A DNA stretch of 64,000 bases from Qipengyuania citrea (GCF_009828015.1 NZ_WTYG01000002.1:875601-939600); one strand, 5' to 3'; shown: positions 1-7,313, counted from the first letter of the stretch. The notes: a model not told the origin generated them from the sequence alone. Numbers and translations are program-made.

Positions 1-668
1 TAACCAACGCGATCTCGGCCAATCGTGAAAGGGTTAGCCGCACGCAAGTCGGCTTCGCTCTGGCGCGCGTGGTCCTGATACTGCCACTTCGCCAATTGCT
101 CGGCTGCATACCGTCGGCGTTCTGCGAAATCGGATTGCTGTTGAGCTATACCCTGCACAGCCATCGGCGTGCGCCCCTGATACGCGGCAATACCATCCGC
201 CACGACGGCTAGAACTTTCTGCCAATCTTTCACTTGGGGCGCTTTGCCCACAAGAGCCTTGCGCGCCGCGTCATAATCAAACGGCTGGCGCATCGAGGCA
301 CCTAGTGGACCGCTCTGTTGAGCGCCCAGCGGAGGAGCCGAGCGCTTGGAGATACCCGCGCCTGCAGTTTCACCATCGGGGCCAACCGACCAGCCGCTTT
401 GCTCCACGGGAGTAGCCTGCGAACCGTCTAGGTTGAACGTGCCGCCACCGAATCCTGATACGGGACCGGGCATCATCCCAGCCTCACGCATGGCAGTGCC
501 CTTGGGGCTTTCCATCATCGGCATACCCTTATGGGCCAAGGTGCCATCGTCTTCATGCGCCAGCGCAGCAGCGCCCTTCACGGGCGAGCCGAATAGCTTC
601 TTGCGGCGATGAGGTAGGCGCGCAGCCTCCGACATCGATGTGTAGTTCTGATTTGTTGCCCCGAGCAT
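1..668 (-). CDS. Phage structural-like protein, 3' end beyond left edge
   Basis: An open frame of 222 codons starts at ATG 668 and runs off the window without a stop. The start overlaps the stop of the upstream gene (TAATG). The product is rich in Ala, Gly, Gln, Met and Pro in its first 120 residues (for example SGFGGGTFNL). A more helical part follows, with a Q/R-rich stretch (GIAQQQSDFAERRRYAAEQL). This character is common in phage virion or ejection proteins, but no specific family is recognised. It is probably the third gene of a minus-strand operon starting at 1224. The frame is inferred from continuity, lack of stops and the coupled start. Confidence 0.6.
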   Translation of the reverse strand, partial: MLGATNQNYTSMSEAARLPHRRKKLFGSPVKGAAALAHEDDGTLAHKGMPMMESPKGTAMREAGMMPGPVSGFGGGTFNLDGSQATPVEQSGWSVGPDGETAGAGISKRSAPPLGAQQSGPLGASMRQPFDYDAARKALVGKAPQVKDWQKVLAVVADGIAAYQGRTPMAVQGIAQQQSDFAERRRYAAEQLAKWQYQDHARQSEADLRAANPFTIGRDRVG

Positions 669-1105
669 TACTGCGCCCCCTGCTTTTCGGACTGCCGCAG
701 CAGGTCCACATAATAACTAGCCGCCGCCATTGTCTCGGCATCGGCGGTGTCCATTGCGCCTTCGTAGAGCGCGTGGAACCTCTCGCCCGCAGCGCCTTTT
801 GCGTGGCCAGCGGTGGCTTGCGCGTACGCCAGCACCTGCCCACCCAAATCTGCGCGGGCATCACTGGCGGCTGGATCAAGTAGGTCGGCAGCAAGGGCCA
901 GCAGTTGGATGACTAAGCCCGTATCGCTTCGATCCCCCTGAGCCGCCGCGAGGCGGGCGTAGGCAAGGCCTTCGTAGAAGCCGCATAAGTCCTGAGACGC
1001 GAGGCGCGAAACCGCCTCACCCGCGAGCTGTCGCTGCGCCTCCAGGTCACCCACCGCAGCGCGCTTCGCCAAGGCAAACGGGTTTTCACTGAGGGGCACA
1101 GTCAT
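668..1105 (-). CDS. Hypothetical phage-like protein, 145 aa
   Basis: The start is taken at ATG 1105 because it overlaps the stop of the small upstream gene (ATGA), and because sequence upstream of it in this frame is low-complexity and not protein-like. The product is almost entirely alpha-helical and Ala-rich. Its spacing of small and aromatic residues (for example FYEGLAYARLAAAQGD) vaguely resembles Sel1/TPR-type repeats, but no family can be assigned. It ends in TAATG, shared with the next gene, which indicates translational coupling. The likely role is structural or packaging-related, judged only from its neighbours. Confidence 0.6.
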   Translation of the reverse strand: MTVPLSENPFALAKRAAVGDLEAQRQLAGEAVSRLASQDLCGFYEGLAYARLAAAQGDRSDTGLVIQLLALAADLLDPAASDARADLGGQVLAYAQATAGHAKGAAGERFHALYEGAMDTADAETMAAASYYVDLLRQSEKQGAQ

Positions 1106-1224
1106 AGCGAAACCGTGCGCGAAAGGCTGCCGAGGTCCGACCGACGGGGGGAAAGCCGAACCCCGGCCCCATACATGCGCAGGCGGGCGCTGTTGGGAAC
1201 TGAAGAAGATGTGATTGTAGCCAT
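1102..1224 (-). CDS. Small hypothetical protein, 40 aa
   Basis: A 40-codon frame (MATITSSSVPNS...) starts at ATG 1224, preceded by a G-rich stretch that can act as a ribosome-binding site. It ends with TGA overlapping the ATG of the 145-aa gene by four bases. That overlap, and the otherwise long gap before the next gene, are the reasons for calling it. The product is short, basic and Ser/Arg-rich and has no recognisable domain. It could be a genuine small phage protein or a leader that couples translation of the downstream genes. Confidence 0.4.
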   Translation of the reverse strand: MATITSSSVPNSARLRMYGAGVRLSPRRSDLGSLSRTVSL

Positions 1225-1430
1225 TATTCCCCCGTCTCTCTGTCTCGAAGTCGGGAGGTGTGGCGGGGGTCTTAGATTCCGATAGTCTGCCCCCGCTTTG
1301 CCTCAGTCTCCCGACGATGCAATCTTGCAAACTCAAATGACGCGCTTGAACTAGCACAGTTTAGCAAGAAAGTCAAGCTTTGTTCTCGTAATGTTCGACA
1401 CTCGGAACGGCCCGCGATAATCACGGAAGC

Positions 1431-1655
1431 TTGAGTAGTAAGCGCCTTGATTCCCTCGCGGACTACGCCCGCCACCGCTACAGGGTGAGGATCGATTGCC
1501 AGTGTGGGCGCGTGGTCATGCTGGACCCGCACGACTTGCTAGCGACTATCGCGGCGAGAGGATGGCCGCGCTACAGTTTGGAGGGCTTGGCCATGCGGTT
1601 GAAATGCCAGCGCTGCGGATCGAAACCTAAGCGCATAGGACCGGGGCTGGATTAG
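1431..1655 (+). CDS. Small zinc-ribbon-like protein, 74 aa
   Basis: The frame begins with TTG at 1431, after a weak GGAAG ribosome-binding site. The product has two pairs of cysteines: one near residue 25 (CQC) and one near residue 60 (CQRCG). These could form a zinc ribbon. Proteins of this layout (a DSLADYARHRY-like start, a CGR, then RLKCQRCGSKP near the end) are typical small proteins of sphingomonad genomes and phages; that is recalled knowledge, not a search result. Function is unknown; a nucleic-acid-binding role would fit the basic C-terminus. It is the only plus-strand gene in the first 3.9 kb. Confidence 0.65.
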   Translation: MSSKRLDSLADYARHRYRVRIDCQCGRVVMLDPHDLLATIAARGWPRYSLEGLAMRLKCQRCGSKPKRIGPGLD

Positions 1656-1685
1656 AAACTGAGACCTGAGAGGGGCTGTACGGCG

Positions 1686-2366
1686 CTACTCCGAACGCCC
1701 CAGCTCCCGCCGCAAGTTCTCGGCACGGCGATGAGAGCGCCTTTCGTGAAGTTTGATCAGTCGTATTGTGCGCCGGTCAAAGTCGTCTGTTAACACTCGC
1801 TCGCTAGCCAGACCTTTATAGAAGCTACGCAGTTTCTCATCCAACTCTGAGAATGCGAGGACAATATCATTGACCTCCTTCGAAGACACATGCTTTCCAG
1901 GGGGATTGGAGCCTGTTTCGGACCACCAGCCCGGACTTCCATAAGGTGGCATGAGCTTGGCCGGGTTGGAAATATCATCGTCGTAATAGGCAGGCGTCAC
2001 TGTCCAATGAGCCAAACGATTCCGCTTGAGGGAAAGCTTTCGCGTCTTCTTACTCAGGGCAGCCCAATCCGTCCGCAATTCCACCGACCTCTCGTCAGAA
2101 CCCGAAATCCGCGCTTCCAAGGCGGCATCGACCATCCTCAGCTTGCTCCGAAAATTCTCGACTGAGTAAAATATCGCCGTAGGCACTTGAAAATCAATGT
2201 ACACAACTGCTTGAGCATCGTCGTCGGGATGCGACGATGTTGGCGTCACACAGATAGTGAAGAGATTGCAAAGCGATAGCTCGACGAAACTCCACTCGCT
2301 AATCGCCTCACCAACGAGCGCGAGCATTTCTCGTGTTTCACCGAGGCTTTTATCTTTCCCATCCAC
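1686..2366 (-). CDS. HEPN-like hypothetical protein, 226 aa
   Basis: The product is alpha-helical and carries RNRLAH at residues 115-120. This fits the R-x4-H signature of HEPN-type ribonucleases and nucleotide-binding proteins. An acidic/aromatic helix (EWSFVELSLCNLF, about residues 24-36) lies near the N-terminus. No nucleotidyltransferase partner (MNT) is adjacent. It stands alone on the minus strand, between a zinc-ribbon gene and a frameshifted nuclease. The lone-HEPN form and the mobile setting suggest a defence, abortive-infection or toxin-like role, which is inference. Base composition is lower in GC than the chromosomal genes. Confidence 0.6.
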   Translation of the reverse strand: MDGKDKSLGETREMLALVGEAISEWSFVELSLCNLFTICVTPTSSHPDDDAQAVVYIDFQVPTAIFYSVENFRSKLRMVDAALEARISGSDERSVELRTDWAALSKKTRKLSLKRNRLAHWTVTPAYYDDDISNPAKLMPPYGSPGWWSETGSNPPGKHVSSKEVNDIVLAFSELDEKLRSFYKGLASERVLTDDFDRRTIRLIKLHERRSHRRAENLRRELGRSE

Positions 2367-2408
2367 GTTCGACGATTACTCCCAATACAATAACCTCATG
2401 CGAGGCAT

Positions 2409-2757
2409 TTAACGTCGTGGCTCCCGCCGCCCTGTCCATTCACGGGCAAGGCCTTCCCGCACTAGGATTGAACCGACCGAACGGCCACCTACACGCACCA
2501 CCGCCAGCGTGCGCCCGTATCCGTCTTTCCCTTTGCCTTCGCAGGGTAAAGGGCGAGGCATTGAGCGAGGCCGGGAGCCGATTGCGCGAGGCTATCACCC
2601 ATTCGCTTTCATACGCACAGCGCTCGTTTAATTCCGGCGCGTCAATGTCGGCAATGCGGGCCTTTTTGCCAGCGATCGACGGCGCGTCGCCATCGTGCAC
2701 GCAGTGAGGGCAAGGCTCTGCCGAGCAGATAGCTAGAGCCGCTGCGAGTAGCAGCAC
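2409..2757 (-). pseudogene. Thermonuclease (SNase-like) gene with a frameshift
   Basis: The frame starts with GTG 2757, directly after the stop of the upstream gene, and has a short hydrophobic signal-like start. It shows SNase hallmarks: DGD near residue 23 and RIADIDAPE near residues 34-42, which hold the metal- and phosphate-binding Asp, Arg and Glu. After SPFTLRRQ the original frame turns into non-protein sequence. The next frame gives KDGYGRTLAVVRVGGRSVG and ends at a TAA at 2409-2411. Removing one A in the run at 2532-2534 joins them into one approximately 115-aa nuclease containing the third catalytic element (YGR). This is a recent inactivation or a sequencing error. Confidence 0.75.
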
Positions 2758-3015
2758 CTAAAACTCGCCAATAAGGCGGCCGAGTAGAAAACCACCGCAA
2801 ACCATGAACAGGGCCGCTGAGGTCCAGAGGGAAGCGGACTTTACCTCTCGCTTGTCAGGCCCTCGCACCGTTTGCCCCGCCGTATCAACCGAGCGCGCGA
2901 CCTTCGACCAGCCGCGCGCGGCTAGCAGGCCGAGGATAGCGCCAAGGGAGACAATGACGATAGCGGGGTTGGCAATAAGGCCTGATGGCTCGAAAGCTGT
3001 GTCTAGGGGGTCCAT
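2758..3015 (-). CDS. Small two-helix membrane protein, 85 aa
   Basis: There are two hydrophobic segments, at about residues 15-33 and 65-82, separated by a basic and polar linker. The stop is followed at once by the GTG start of the thermonuclease gene, so the two were probably co-transcribed. The size and topology are compatible with a phage holin or a small inner-membrane protein. No family is recognised, so holin is only a suggestion from its place in a phage-like element. Confidence 0.55.
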   Translation of the reverse strand: MDPLDTAFEPSGLIANPAIVIVSLGAILGLLAARGWSKVARSVDTAGQTVRGPDKREVKSASLWTSAALFMVCGGFLLGRLIGEF

Positions 3016-3076
3016 GCCGCCAGTATATCCCTAAGCGAATCCTGAGGCAATCTGAGGCCTTATAAGGGCCAGGCGT

Positions 3077-3604
3077 TCAGAGATGTGAGGTCGAGACATG
3101 CTTGGGCCGATGCACGATCAATTCCGCTTCGTTGCGGTCTAGCTTGAGCGCAATCACTTCTTCCCGTGCGACCGTCGCCTTGACGAGTAGGGCTTGCTCC
3201 CCCTCCCGTGTGTAACGATGCAGAAAGGGAAACGCCGCCGCTCGCTCGCGATCAAGCGACCAGCTAAGCCCCCATTTGTTGAAAGTGTAGCACCCGCGCC
3301 AGATCGTGACCGTATCCGGGAGCCCTGCGAAAGCTTCCCGCTCCGCTTCATCCATCATCCAGCGCCCCCAAGAGGGGTTTTCAATTAGGTCCGCGAAGGG
3401 TGTGTCCTCGACAAGCGCGTCAGTGAATTGCGCAATGTTGTCGCAGCAAGTCCATTCCTCCCCCAAGAGCGTAACCCAATCCTTCCACTCTAGGCGAAGT
3501 GTGAGGTCGATAATGGCGGGCAAGCGTGAATAGCTGTTTTCAAACTTAAGGACTTCCCGCGCGTCCGGCAATGTAAGTGGAGCGTCGAGCAAAGCGGTAG
3601 TCAT
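3077..3604 (-). CDS. ADP-ribosyltransferase-like protein paired with an Xre regulator
   Basis: The 175-aa product has an arrangement like the R-S-E class of ADP-ribosyltransferases. WRG at residues 102-104 could give the NAD-binding Arg. GLSWS at 112-116 follows the typical Ser-bearing strand. EAE at 159-161 fits the ExE catalytic motif. The spacing is compact, and the N-terminal half is helical without a recognised domain. Its ATG overlaps the stop of the upstream Xre gene by four bases, as in toxin-antitoxin operons and in Xre-RES modules, whose toxins share an ART-like fold. Toxin activity is inference. It could instead be a phage-borne enzyme that modifies host proteins. Confidence 0.6.
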   Translation of the reverse strand: MTTALLDAPLTLPDAREVLKFENSYSRLPAIIDLTLRLEWKDWVTLLGEEWTCCDNIAQFTDALVEDTPFADLIENPSWGRWMMDEAEREAFAGLPDTVTIWRGCYTFNKWGLSWSLDRERAAAFPFLHRYTREGEQALLVKATVAREEVIALKLDRNEAELIVHRPKHVSTSHL

Positions 3605-3819
3605 TCAGGGACCGTGACGCCGAAGCGGCCGGCGCCATAGGAAAACTCGGCCCCCATTTCGACTAGCGTCGCCTCGATAGTCTGGCGCGTTTCCTCACGG
3701 ATGTTCGCACCAGCCTCGAAGCGGGCGAGGGTAGCGTAAGGCACGCCCGACAGTTCGGCCAACTCCCGCCCTGTCTTGCCCAACCCATCGCGGGCCATCT
3801 TGCACTGTTTTGCGTTCAT
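3601..3819 (-). CDS. Xre-family helix-turn-helix regulator, 72 aa
   Basis: The HTH spans roughly residues 12-50, with the recognition part GVPYATLARFEAG. The start ATG 3819 is chosen because the protein then begins at MNAKQCKMAR, as in short Xre proteins; earlier ATGs at 3831 and 3840 are possible. The stop overlaps the start of the ART-like gene (ATGA), so the two are translated together. A divergent gene starts at 3973, so the 153-bp gap between them should hold both promoters and the operator this protein would bind. Either an antitoxin-repressor or a plain phage regulator would fit. Confidence 0.75.
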   Translation of the reverse strand: MNAKQCKMARDGLGKTGRELAELSGVPYATLARFEAGANIREETRQTIEATLVEMGAEFSYGAGRFGVTVPE

Positions 3820-3972
3820 GCGGTGAAGCATATTACACATTCTCTGTTGACGCAATTGTAGATTATGCTTAGCAAAGTTCCCGCCAAGGCATCCTGCCGA
3901 AAGCGACCTAGCCGAAGAGGTGGCTCTCTCCGACTAGGCCTGATCGCAAACCCAAATGAGTGGGGCTGGACT

Positions 3973-4806
3973 ATGAATGCAATTACCACAGAACGCCCGA
4001 AAACCAATTCGATGCGGAGCGTCCTCGACAGCTTAGAAGGGGCGAGCTTGCCTCAAGCCATGCGCGGTGAGTTTGCATCGGCAATCGACAACTATCGCAG
4101 CCGCCGTGCAGCCGTCGCAACCGCCAGTGACGAACAGGCGGCGATCGATCTGCTCGTTGCGGCTGAGCGTCGAGCGCTTTCCTTCCAAGCTTCCAGCATA
4201 AGCGAACTTCGGGCCATCGCCGAAATTATCTGGAGCGACGAAGACAGCTTACCGCCATCCGAAATGGTGACCGCGTTTTTCGCCTCCCTGTGCAACCTCG
4301 ACAAGAACCCCTCACCCACGTTCGACCCCGTCCGCTGGCTCACCAACTACGAGGCAGGCGGCGGCGGCTGGATCGAGCTTGACGACGAGATCCACTTTCT
4401 TTCCGCCGACACGGATGCATCGCGCCTAGCGATGTGGGAACTGAAGACCCGCAACGGAGCCGAACAGGTGAAAGCGATTATCCGCAACCGTACCGCCCCT
4501 GATGCGAGTTGGGGGCAACTGGTCTCGAACTACGAAACCGCGAAAGCGCGGCTGGACGAGTATCAGTCTGTCGAGCGCAACCTTGAAATGGGCACCCCCG
4601 AGAACGCTGCCCATGAGGCTAAAATTGACGAGCTGGCGGACGCGCACTTCGATGCCGCGCTCGCTTTACTTTCGACCCCCGCGCCGGACGCCAAGGCCTA
4701 CGCCTATAAAATGCAGGCCTATCACGATGCAGAGGCGTTCCAGTGGACGCGCAACCACGAAGTGACCGAGGGACTGGTTAGCGACGCTAAGCGGCTGATG
4801 CACTAA
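3973..4806 (+). CDS. Hypothetical protein, 277 aa, divergent from the Xre gene
   Basis: The start is ATG 3973 (MNAITTERP). Sequence upstream in frame is basic and not protein-like, so the longer frame from 3865 is rejected. The product is soluble, rich in Ala and Glu, and mainly helical, with a Trp/Gly-rich middle (NYEAGGGGWIELDDEIHFL). No conserved enzyme motif can be recognised. It is transcribed away from the Xre regulator and is followed by a good terminator at 4830-4864, so it probably forms a single-gene transcript. Its role in the element is unknown. Confidence 0.65.
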   Translation: MNAITTERPKTNSMRSVLDSLEGASLPQAMRGEFASAIDNYRSRRAAVATASDEQAAIDLLVAAERRALSFQASSISELRAIAEIIWSDEDSLPPSEMVTAFFASLCNLDKNPSPTFDPVRWLTNYEAGGGGWIELDDEIHFLSADTDASRLAMWELKTRNGAEQVKAIIRNRTAPDASWGQLVSNYETAKARLDEYQSVERNLEMGTPENAAHEAKIDELADAHFDAALALLSTPAPDAKAYAYKMQAYHDAEAFQWTRNHEVTEGLVSDAKRLMH

Positions 4807-4829
4807 ACAGCGGCACGGCTCCCGAGCAT

Positions 4830-4864
4830 AGGCCCGTCACTCGTAGCAAGGTGGCGGGCCTTTC
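4830..4864 (+). terminator. Rho-independent terminator after the 277-aa gene
   Basis: A 10-bp stem pairs 4830-4839 with 4852-4861 (one G-T pair), with a 12-nt loop and a short T-rich tail. It lies 24 bp after the stop of the plus-strand gene ending at 4806. Confidence 0.75.
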
Positions 4865-4973
4865 TATGTCACCCCGGACATCTCCCGTTAGAAAATGGTC
4901 CCTACTGCGGGGTGCGAGATGTCCCAAATTTGTCGGTCAAATGGGTGTCGGGTTTCCGATAGTAATATAAATA

Positions 4974-6002
4974 CTACACCCCCCTCCCCCTCTCCCCCCC
5001 CATGACACCGTTTAGGGTCGAAAACCGATAAACAGCGGGCCGATTGCGCGTTTCGGACCGAACGCAAACGATCAAATCGTGGTCGAGCAAAAATTGGCGC
5101 GCTTTCTGGAGCCGTGCGAGCGAAAGCGGCAGCGTCTTGCTCCACCCATTGGCAATCAGAAAATCCCGGCCCCAGTGTTCGGCTCGACAAAGCTGGTACA
5201 GGTAGAGGGCGTCCGGATTGACCTTGAGCAAGTCATGGGCTGCGCGATTAATCTGCACGAACCTATCCCCTGCGAAGCCGTTGCAACCTTCCTGCTGGTA
5301 CTTCCAAGCGCTGCGGGCTGTCCGGGCGACCTCTGGCTCAGGCAAGGCATCCCACAGCCCACCCTCATTCATTTCCAGAGCGTATCTAACTAGCTCGTCG
5401 AGCGAACCGCACCCCGGCGCAGCCTTCCCGCAAATGGCTAGAAGTGTCTTGTTCCGTTCACCAACTTTTGCGGTATCAGATCCTGGAGCCTTTACATTTT
5501 CGGGCGAAGTTAAGGTTTCGGCTACCGGCAACATCTTCGGCAGTGCGCCGAGGTCAGCTAGCGACCCCTCCAAAAACTCATATCGACGCGATCCAGAACG
5601 GGAAGGTGGCGCGACAGCATAGCCGCCCCCAAGAATGTCTATTGCCCGACCGGGGAATAAGCCGCAGCGCAATTGTCGCTGCTCGCCATTGTAACGATAC
5701 CAAACGTGGAAATTGCCCGAGGCGGTGCGCGCAATAACCGGACTTGGTCCGAGTTTGCCAAGGACATCTGCCAGAAGATTTTCGCATGGCTCGTCGATGT
5801 CTGCCATCGCTAGGCGATTGCGGGGGCCACACATGAACCCGAAAGCGTCAACGTCTGAGAATTTCGACGCCAGTTGCGCGGACCCTTTGCGCCCGATCCT
5901 GTTGTAACTTTTGACGCGGGGCGATTTCTCGTCCGCGTTCACTGGGAATGTCGCAATTCCTGCTTCGGCATAGGCGGGTTGCCAGTCTGCAAAGACGCCC
6001 AT
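4974..6002 (-). CDS. Bifunctional DNA primase/polymerase (prim-pol, AEP family)
   Basis: The 342-aa product has the archaeo-eukaryotic primase N-terminal domain: catalytic acids in LAMADID (Asp68 and Asp70), SGNFHVWY (His99) and AIDILGGGYAVAPPSR (Asp122 and the PPS turn). The C-terminal part (about 190-270) resembles the primase C-terminal helical domain. ATG 6002 is the start because GGAGG sits about 8 bp upstream; the longer frame overlaps the preceding gene. It should prime or replicate the element's own DNA after excision. No helicase domain is fused, so it would depend on a host or separate helicase. It is the last gene of a five-gene minus-strand operon. Confidence 0.88.
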   Translation of the reverse strand: MGVFADWQPAYAEAGIATFPVNADEKSPRVKSYNRIGRKGSAQLASKFSDVDAFGFMCGPRNRLAMADIDEPCENLLADVLGKLGPSPVIARTASGNFHVWYRYNGEQRQLRCGLFPGRAIDILGGGYAVAPPSRSGSRRYEFLEGSLADLGALPKMLPVAETLTSPENVKAPGSDTAKVGERNKTLLAICGKAAPGCGSLDELVRYALEMNEGGLWDALPEPEVARTARSAWKYQQEGCNGFAGDRFVQINRAAHDLLKVNPDALYLYQLCRAEHWGRDFLIANGWSKTLPLSLARLQKARQFLLDHDLIVCVRSETRNRPAVYRFSTLNGVMGGERGRGV

Positions 6003-6004
6003 TG

Positions 6005-6196
6005 CTACTCCTCCCCCGTCAAATCGACTTTTTGCCGACCGAGGCAGAGGCGCAGTCCGCCCCATGCCCCGCGCGCTTCGCGAATGTCAGAAAAGGACTG
6101 CACGGTAGGATGCAGCCCGCCAGCGTCGGGAGGATCGAGGACGACGCTGTAAACGCCGTCCTCTCCCAGCGACAAAATGACCTTGCCGCGCTCCAT
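6005..6196 (-). CDS. Hypothetical protein, 63 aa
   Basis: The frame starts at ATG 6196, immediately after the TAG of the upstream regulator gene, and ends two bases before the primase start; its tail contains the primase ribosome-binding site. The product is small and beta-rich, with alternating hydrophobics (GKVILSLGEDGVYSVVLD). No family is recognised. The tight packing between two convincing genes is the main evidence that it is translated. Confidence 0.55.
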   Translation of the reverse strand: MERGKVILSLGEDGVYSVVLDPPDAGGLHPTVQSFSDIREARGAWGGLRLCLGRQKVDLTGEE

Positions 6197-6568
6197 CTAC
6201 GCAGCCCCGTCTTGAGTGTCGTTGTCGTTATCGGCTGGCGCAAATTCGGGCAGGACCCAAACGCAACCCGAACGGCCCGACGCACCCTTGCGGCGCTTCT
6301 TGCTATCGGCCACCTTCTTGCCAGCGACCAATTCGCTTAGACGCGAACGAACCTGCGTAACGTGCAGGTCGAGGGCGTTTGCCACATCATCGCCAATGAC
6401 ACCCGCTTCGCCGCTTGAAGCGACCACGGCCAGCACCTTGGCGCGGATCGTCTTGGCACTAGATGCCATCGACTCCGCAGCGAGACGCGAGGTTTCCGGC
6501 GCTCCCCTGCGGTGCCCTGGAGTATGTGGATAGCGATTGTTTCTGATTTGTTCGCCGTTAGGCTTCAT
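6197..6568 (-). CDS. Winged-helix DNA-binding protein, 123 aa
   Basis: The start is ATG 6568, which overlaps the upstream gene by 11 bp. Residues 1-33 include PHTPGHRRGAPETSRLAAESM, a preface seen in phage and plasmid winged-helix proteins. Residues 40-85 form the HTH/wing (DDVANALDLHVTQVRSRLSEL) and the tail is acidic. The likely role is control of replication-operon expression or origin binding near the primase. Assignment to a named family is not possible from sequence alone. Confidence 0.7.
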   Translation of the reverse strand: MKPNGEQIRNNRYPHTPGHRRGAPETSRLAAESMASSAKTIRAKVLAVVASSGEAGVIGDDVANALDLHVTQVRSRLSELVAGKKVADSKKRRKGASGRSGCVWVLPEFAPADNDNDTQDGAA

Positions 6569-6755
6569 GGCTAAGGCCCTCCACTTCGATACCCGCGCGA
6601 GATGCGAGCTGGCCGAACCACTCGACTTGCTTGTCAGTGAGCGGAGAAGCGTCAACGACGCATTGGCCTAAAAACGATCCTGCTTTTCGCGTAAGGCGGG
6701 CTTCGCAGCGCAAAATTTCTAGCGCAGCGTTGCGGCGATCTTCAAAGGCAATCAT
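6558..6755 (-). CDS. Hypothetical protein, 65 aa
   Basis: Its ATG at 6755 overlaps the stop of the 52-aa gene (ATGA), and its 3' end overlaps the winged-helix gene by 11 bp. The middle part (LTDKQVEWFGQLASRAGI) looks like a short helical recognition or assembly segment. No domain is recognised. The overlaps on both sides support translation as part of the replication operon. Confidence 0.55.
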   Translation of the reverse strand: MIAFEDRRNAALEILRCEARLTRKAGSFLGQCVVDASPLTDKQVEWFGQLASRAGIEVEGLSHEA

Positions 6756-6910
6756 GCTGCACCCCCTGTCACTGGACGCATCCAGCAGTGAGAGCGCGCA
6801 TGGCCCGACGCGATAGCGAGGGCTTCCCCGTTATTGACGCTCAGGCGATCAAGCGCCCCGTCAAAGAGAACGAAATCAAATTCTGGAGGGTAATCCGGTA
6901 GTGTCGTCAT
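6752..6910 (-). CDS. Hypothetical protein, 52 aa, first gene of the primase operon
   Basis: An ATG at 6910 follows an AAGGAA ribosome-binding site at a good distance, and the stop overlaps the ATG of the 65-aa gene by four bases. The product begins MTTLPDYPPEFDFVLFDGAL and has no recognised domain. It opens the minus-strand operon that ends with the primase. Its leader region is overlapped, antisense, by the candidate small RNA at 6996-7063. Confidence 0.55.
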   Translation of the reverse strand: MTTLPDYPPEFDFVLFDGALDRLSVNNGEALAIASGHARSHCWMRPVTGGAA

Positions 6911-6960
6911 GTTGCTTTTCCTTCACGTGGTGACCGCGAGGAAGCTGACGAACAGGGCGG

Positions 6961-6989
6961 TTGTAGTTTGCGGAAGGTTCCGCTATAAT
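6961..6989 (+). promoter_or_regulatory. Promoter with an operator-like palindrome in its spacer
   Basis: TTGTAG at 6961-6966 and a perfect TATAAT at 6984-6989 are separated by 17 bp. The spacer holds the inverted repeat GCGGAA-GG-TTCCGC (6970-6983), well placed for a repressor to block polymerase. No plus-strand coding frame follows, only a terminator 38 bp downstream of the -10, so the expected product is a short RNA. Confidence 0.6.
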
Positions 6990-6995
6990 GCCCTT

Positions 6996-7063
6996 GCTAA
7001 CGCCGTCCGCTTCAACACGGATAATTAGGCCGTCCCTCGCACAGGGGCGGCCTTTCGGTTTTT
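6996..7063 (+). ncRNA. Candidate small RNA antisense to the primase-operon leader
   Basis: The expected transcript starts about 7 nt after the TATAAT box at 6984-6989 and ends in the strong terminator at 7027-7063, giving about 68 nt. It carries no open frame. It runs opposite to the minus-strand genes and covers the leader between the excisionase stop (7074) and the first gene of the replication operon (6910). This layout recalls the P4 CI immunity RNA and plasmid copy-control RNAs, which act on the leader of a replication or early operon. Function is inference; the promoter and terminator are seen directly. Confidence 0.5.
7027..7063 (+). terminator. Strong rho-independent terminator
   Basis: An 11-bp stem pairs 7027-7037 with 7043-7053 (one G-T pair), with loop CGCAC and the tail TTCGGTTTTT. 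It is oriented for plus-strand transcription only, and no plus-strand protein gene precedes it. Confidence 0.85.
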
Positions 7064-7073
7064 GAGGTGCGGA

Positions 7074-7313
7074 TTAAGCCACAGCCCCAACGACAGGCAG
7101 GCTTTCCCGCCACGCCTTCTCGTCTTCCAATTTGATACGGGTTGCCCTGCCCAGTTTGGTGAAGGGTAACCTTCCAGCGCGATGTTCGTTGTAAACGAAA
7201 GCCCGGCTGCAATCGTTATCAGCGCAGAACGCTGCGATTGATTTCATGCCACTCGAAAAGTTCGCTCCCTGCGAAGCTTTCTGTTGCATTGTAGAATTTG
7301 ACGGCTTATCCAT
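7074..7313 (-). CDS. AlpA/excisionase-like DNA-binding protein, 79 aa
   Basis: Residues 23-70 carry a winged HTH of the excisionase/MerR type: SRAFVYNEHRAGRLPFTKLGRATRI, then a short acidic helix (EDEKAWRESL). Such proteins direct excision with the tyrosine integrase or activate element genes. It lies 105 bp downstream of the integrase on the same strand. The first ATG is used; the ATG at residue 9 or 23 could also serve. Its downstream region contains the antisense RNA unit, so it may bind the palindrome at 6970-6983; this is a guess from proximity. Confidence 0.78.
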   Translation of the reverse strand: MDKPSNSTMQQKASQGANFSSGMKSIAAFCADNDCSRAFVYNEHRAGRLPFTKLGRATRIKLEDEKAWRESLPVVGAVA

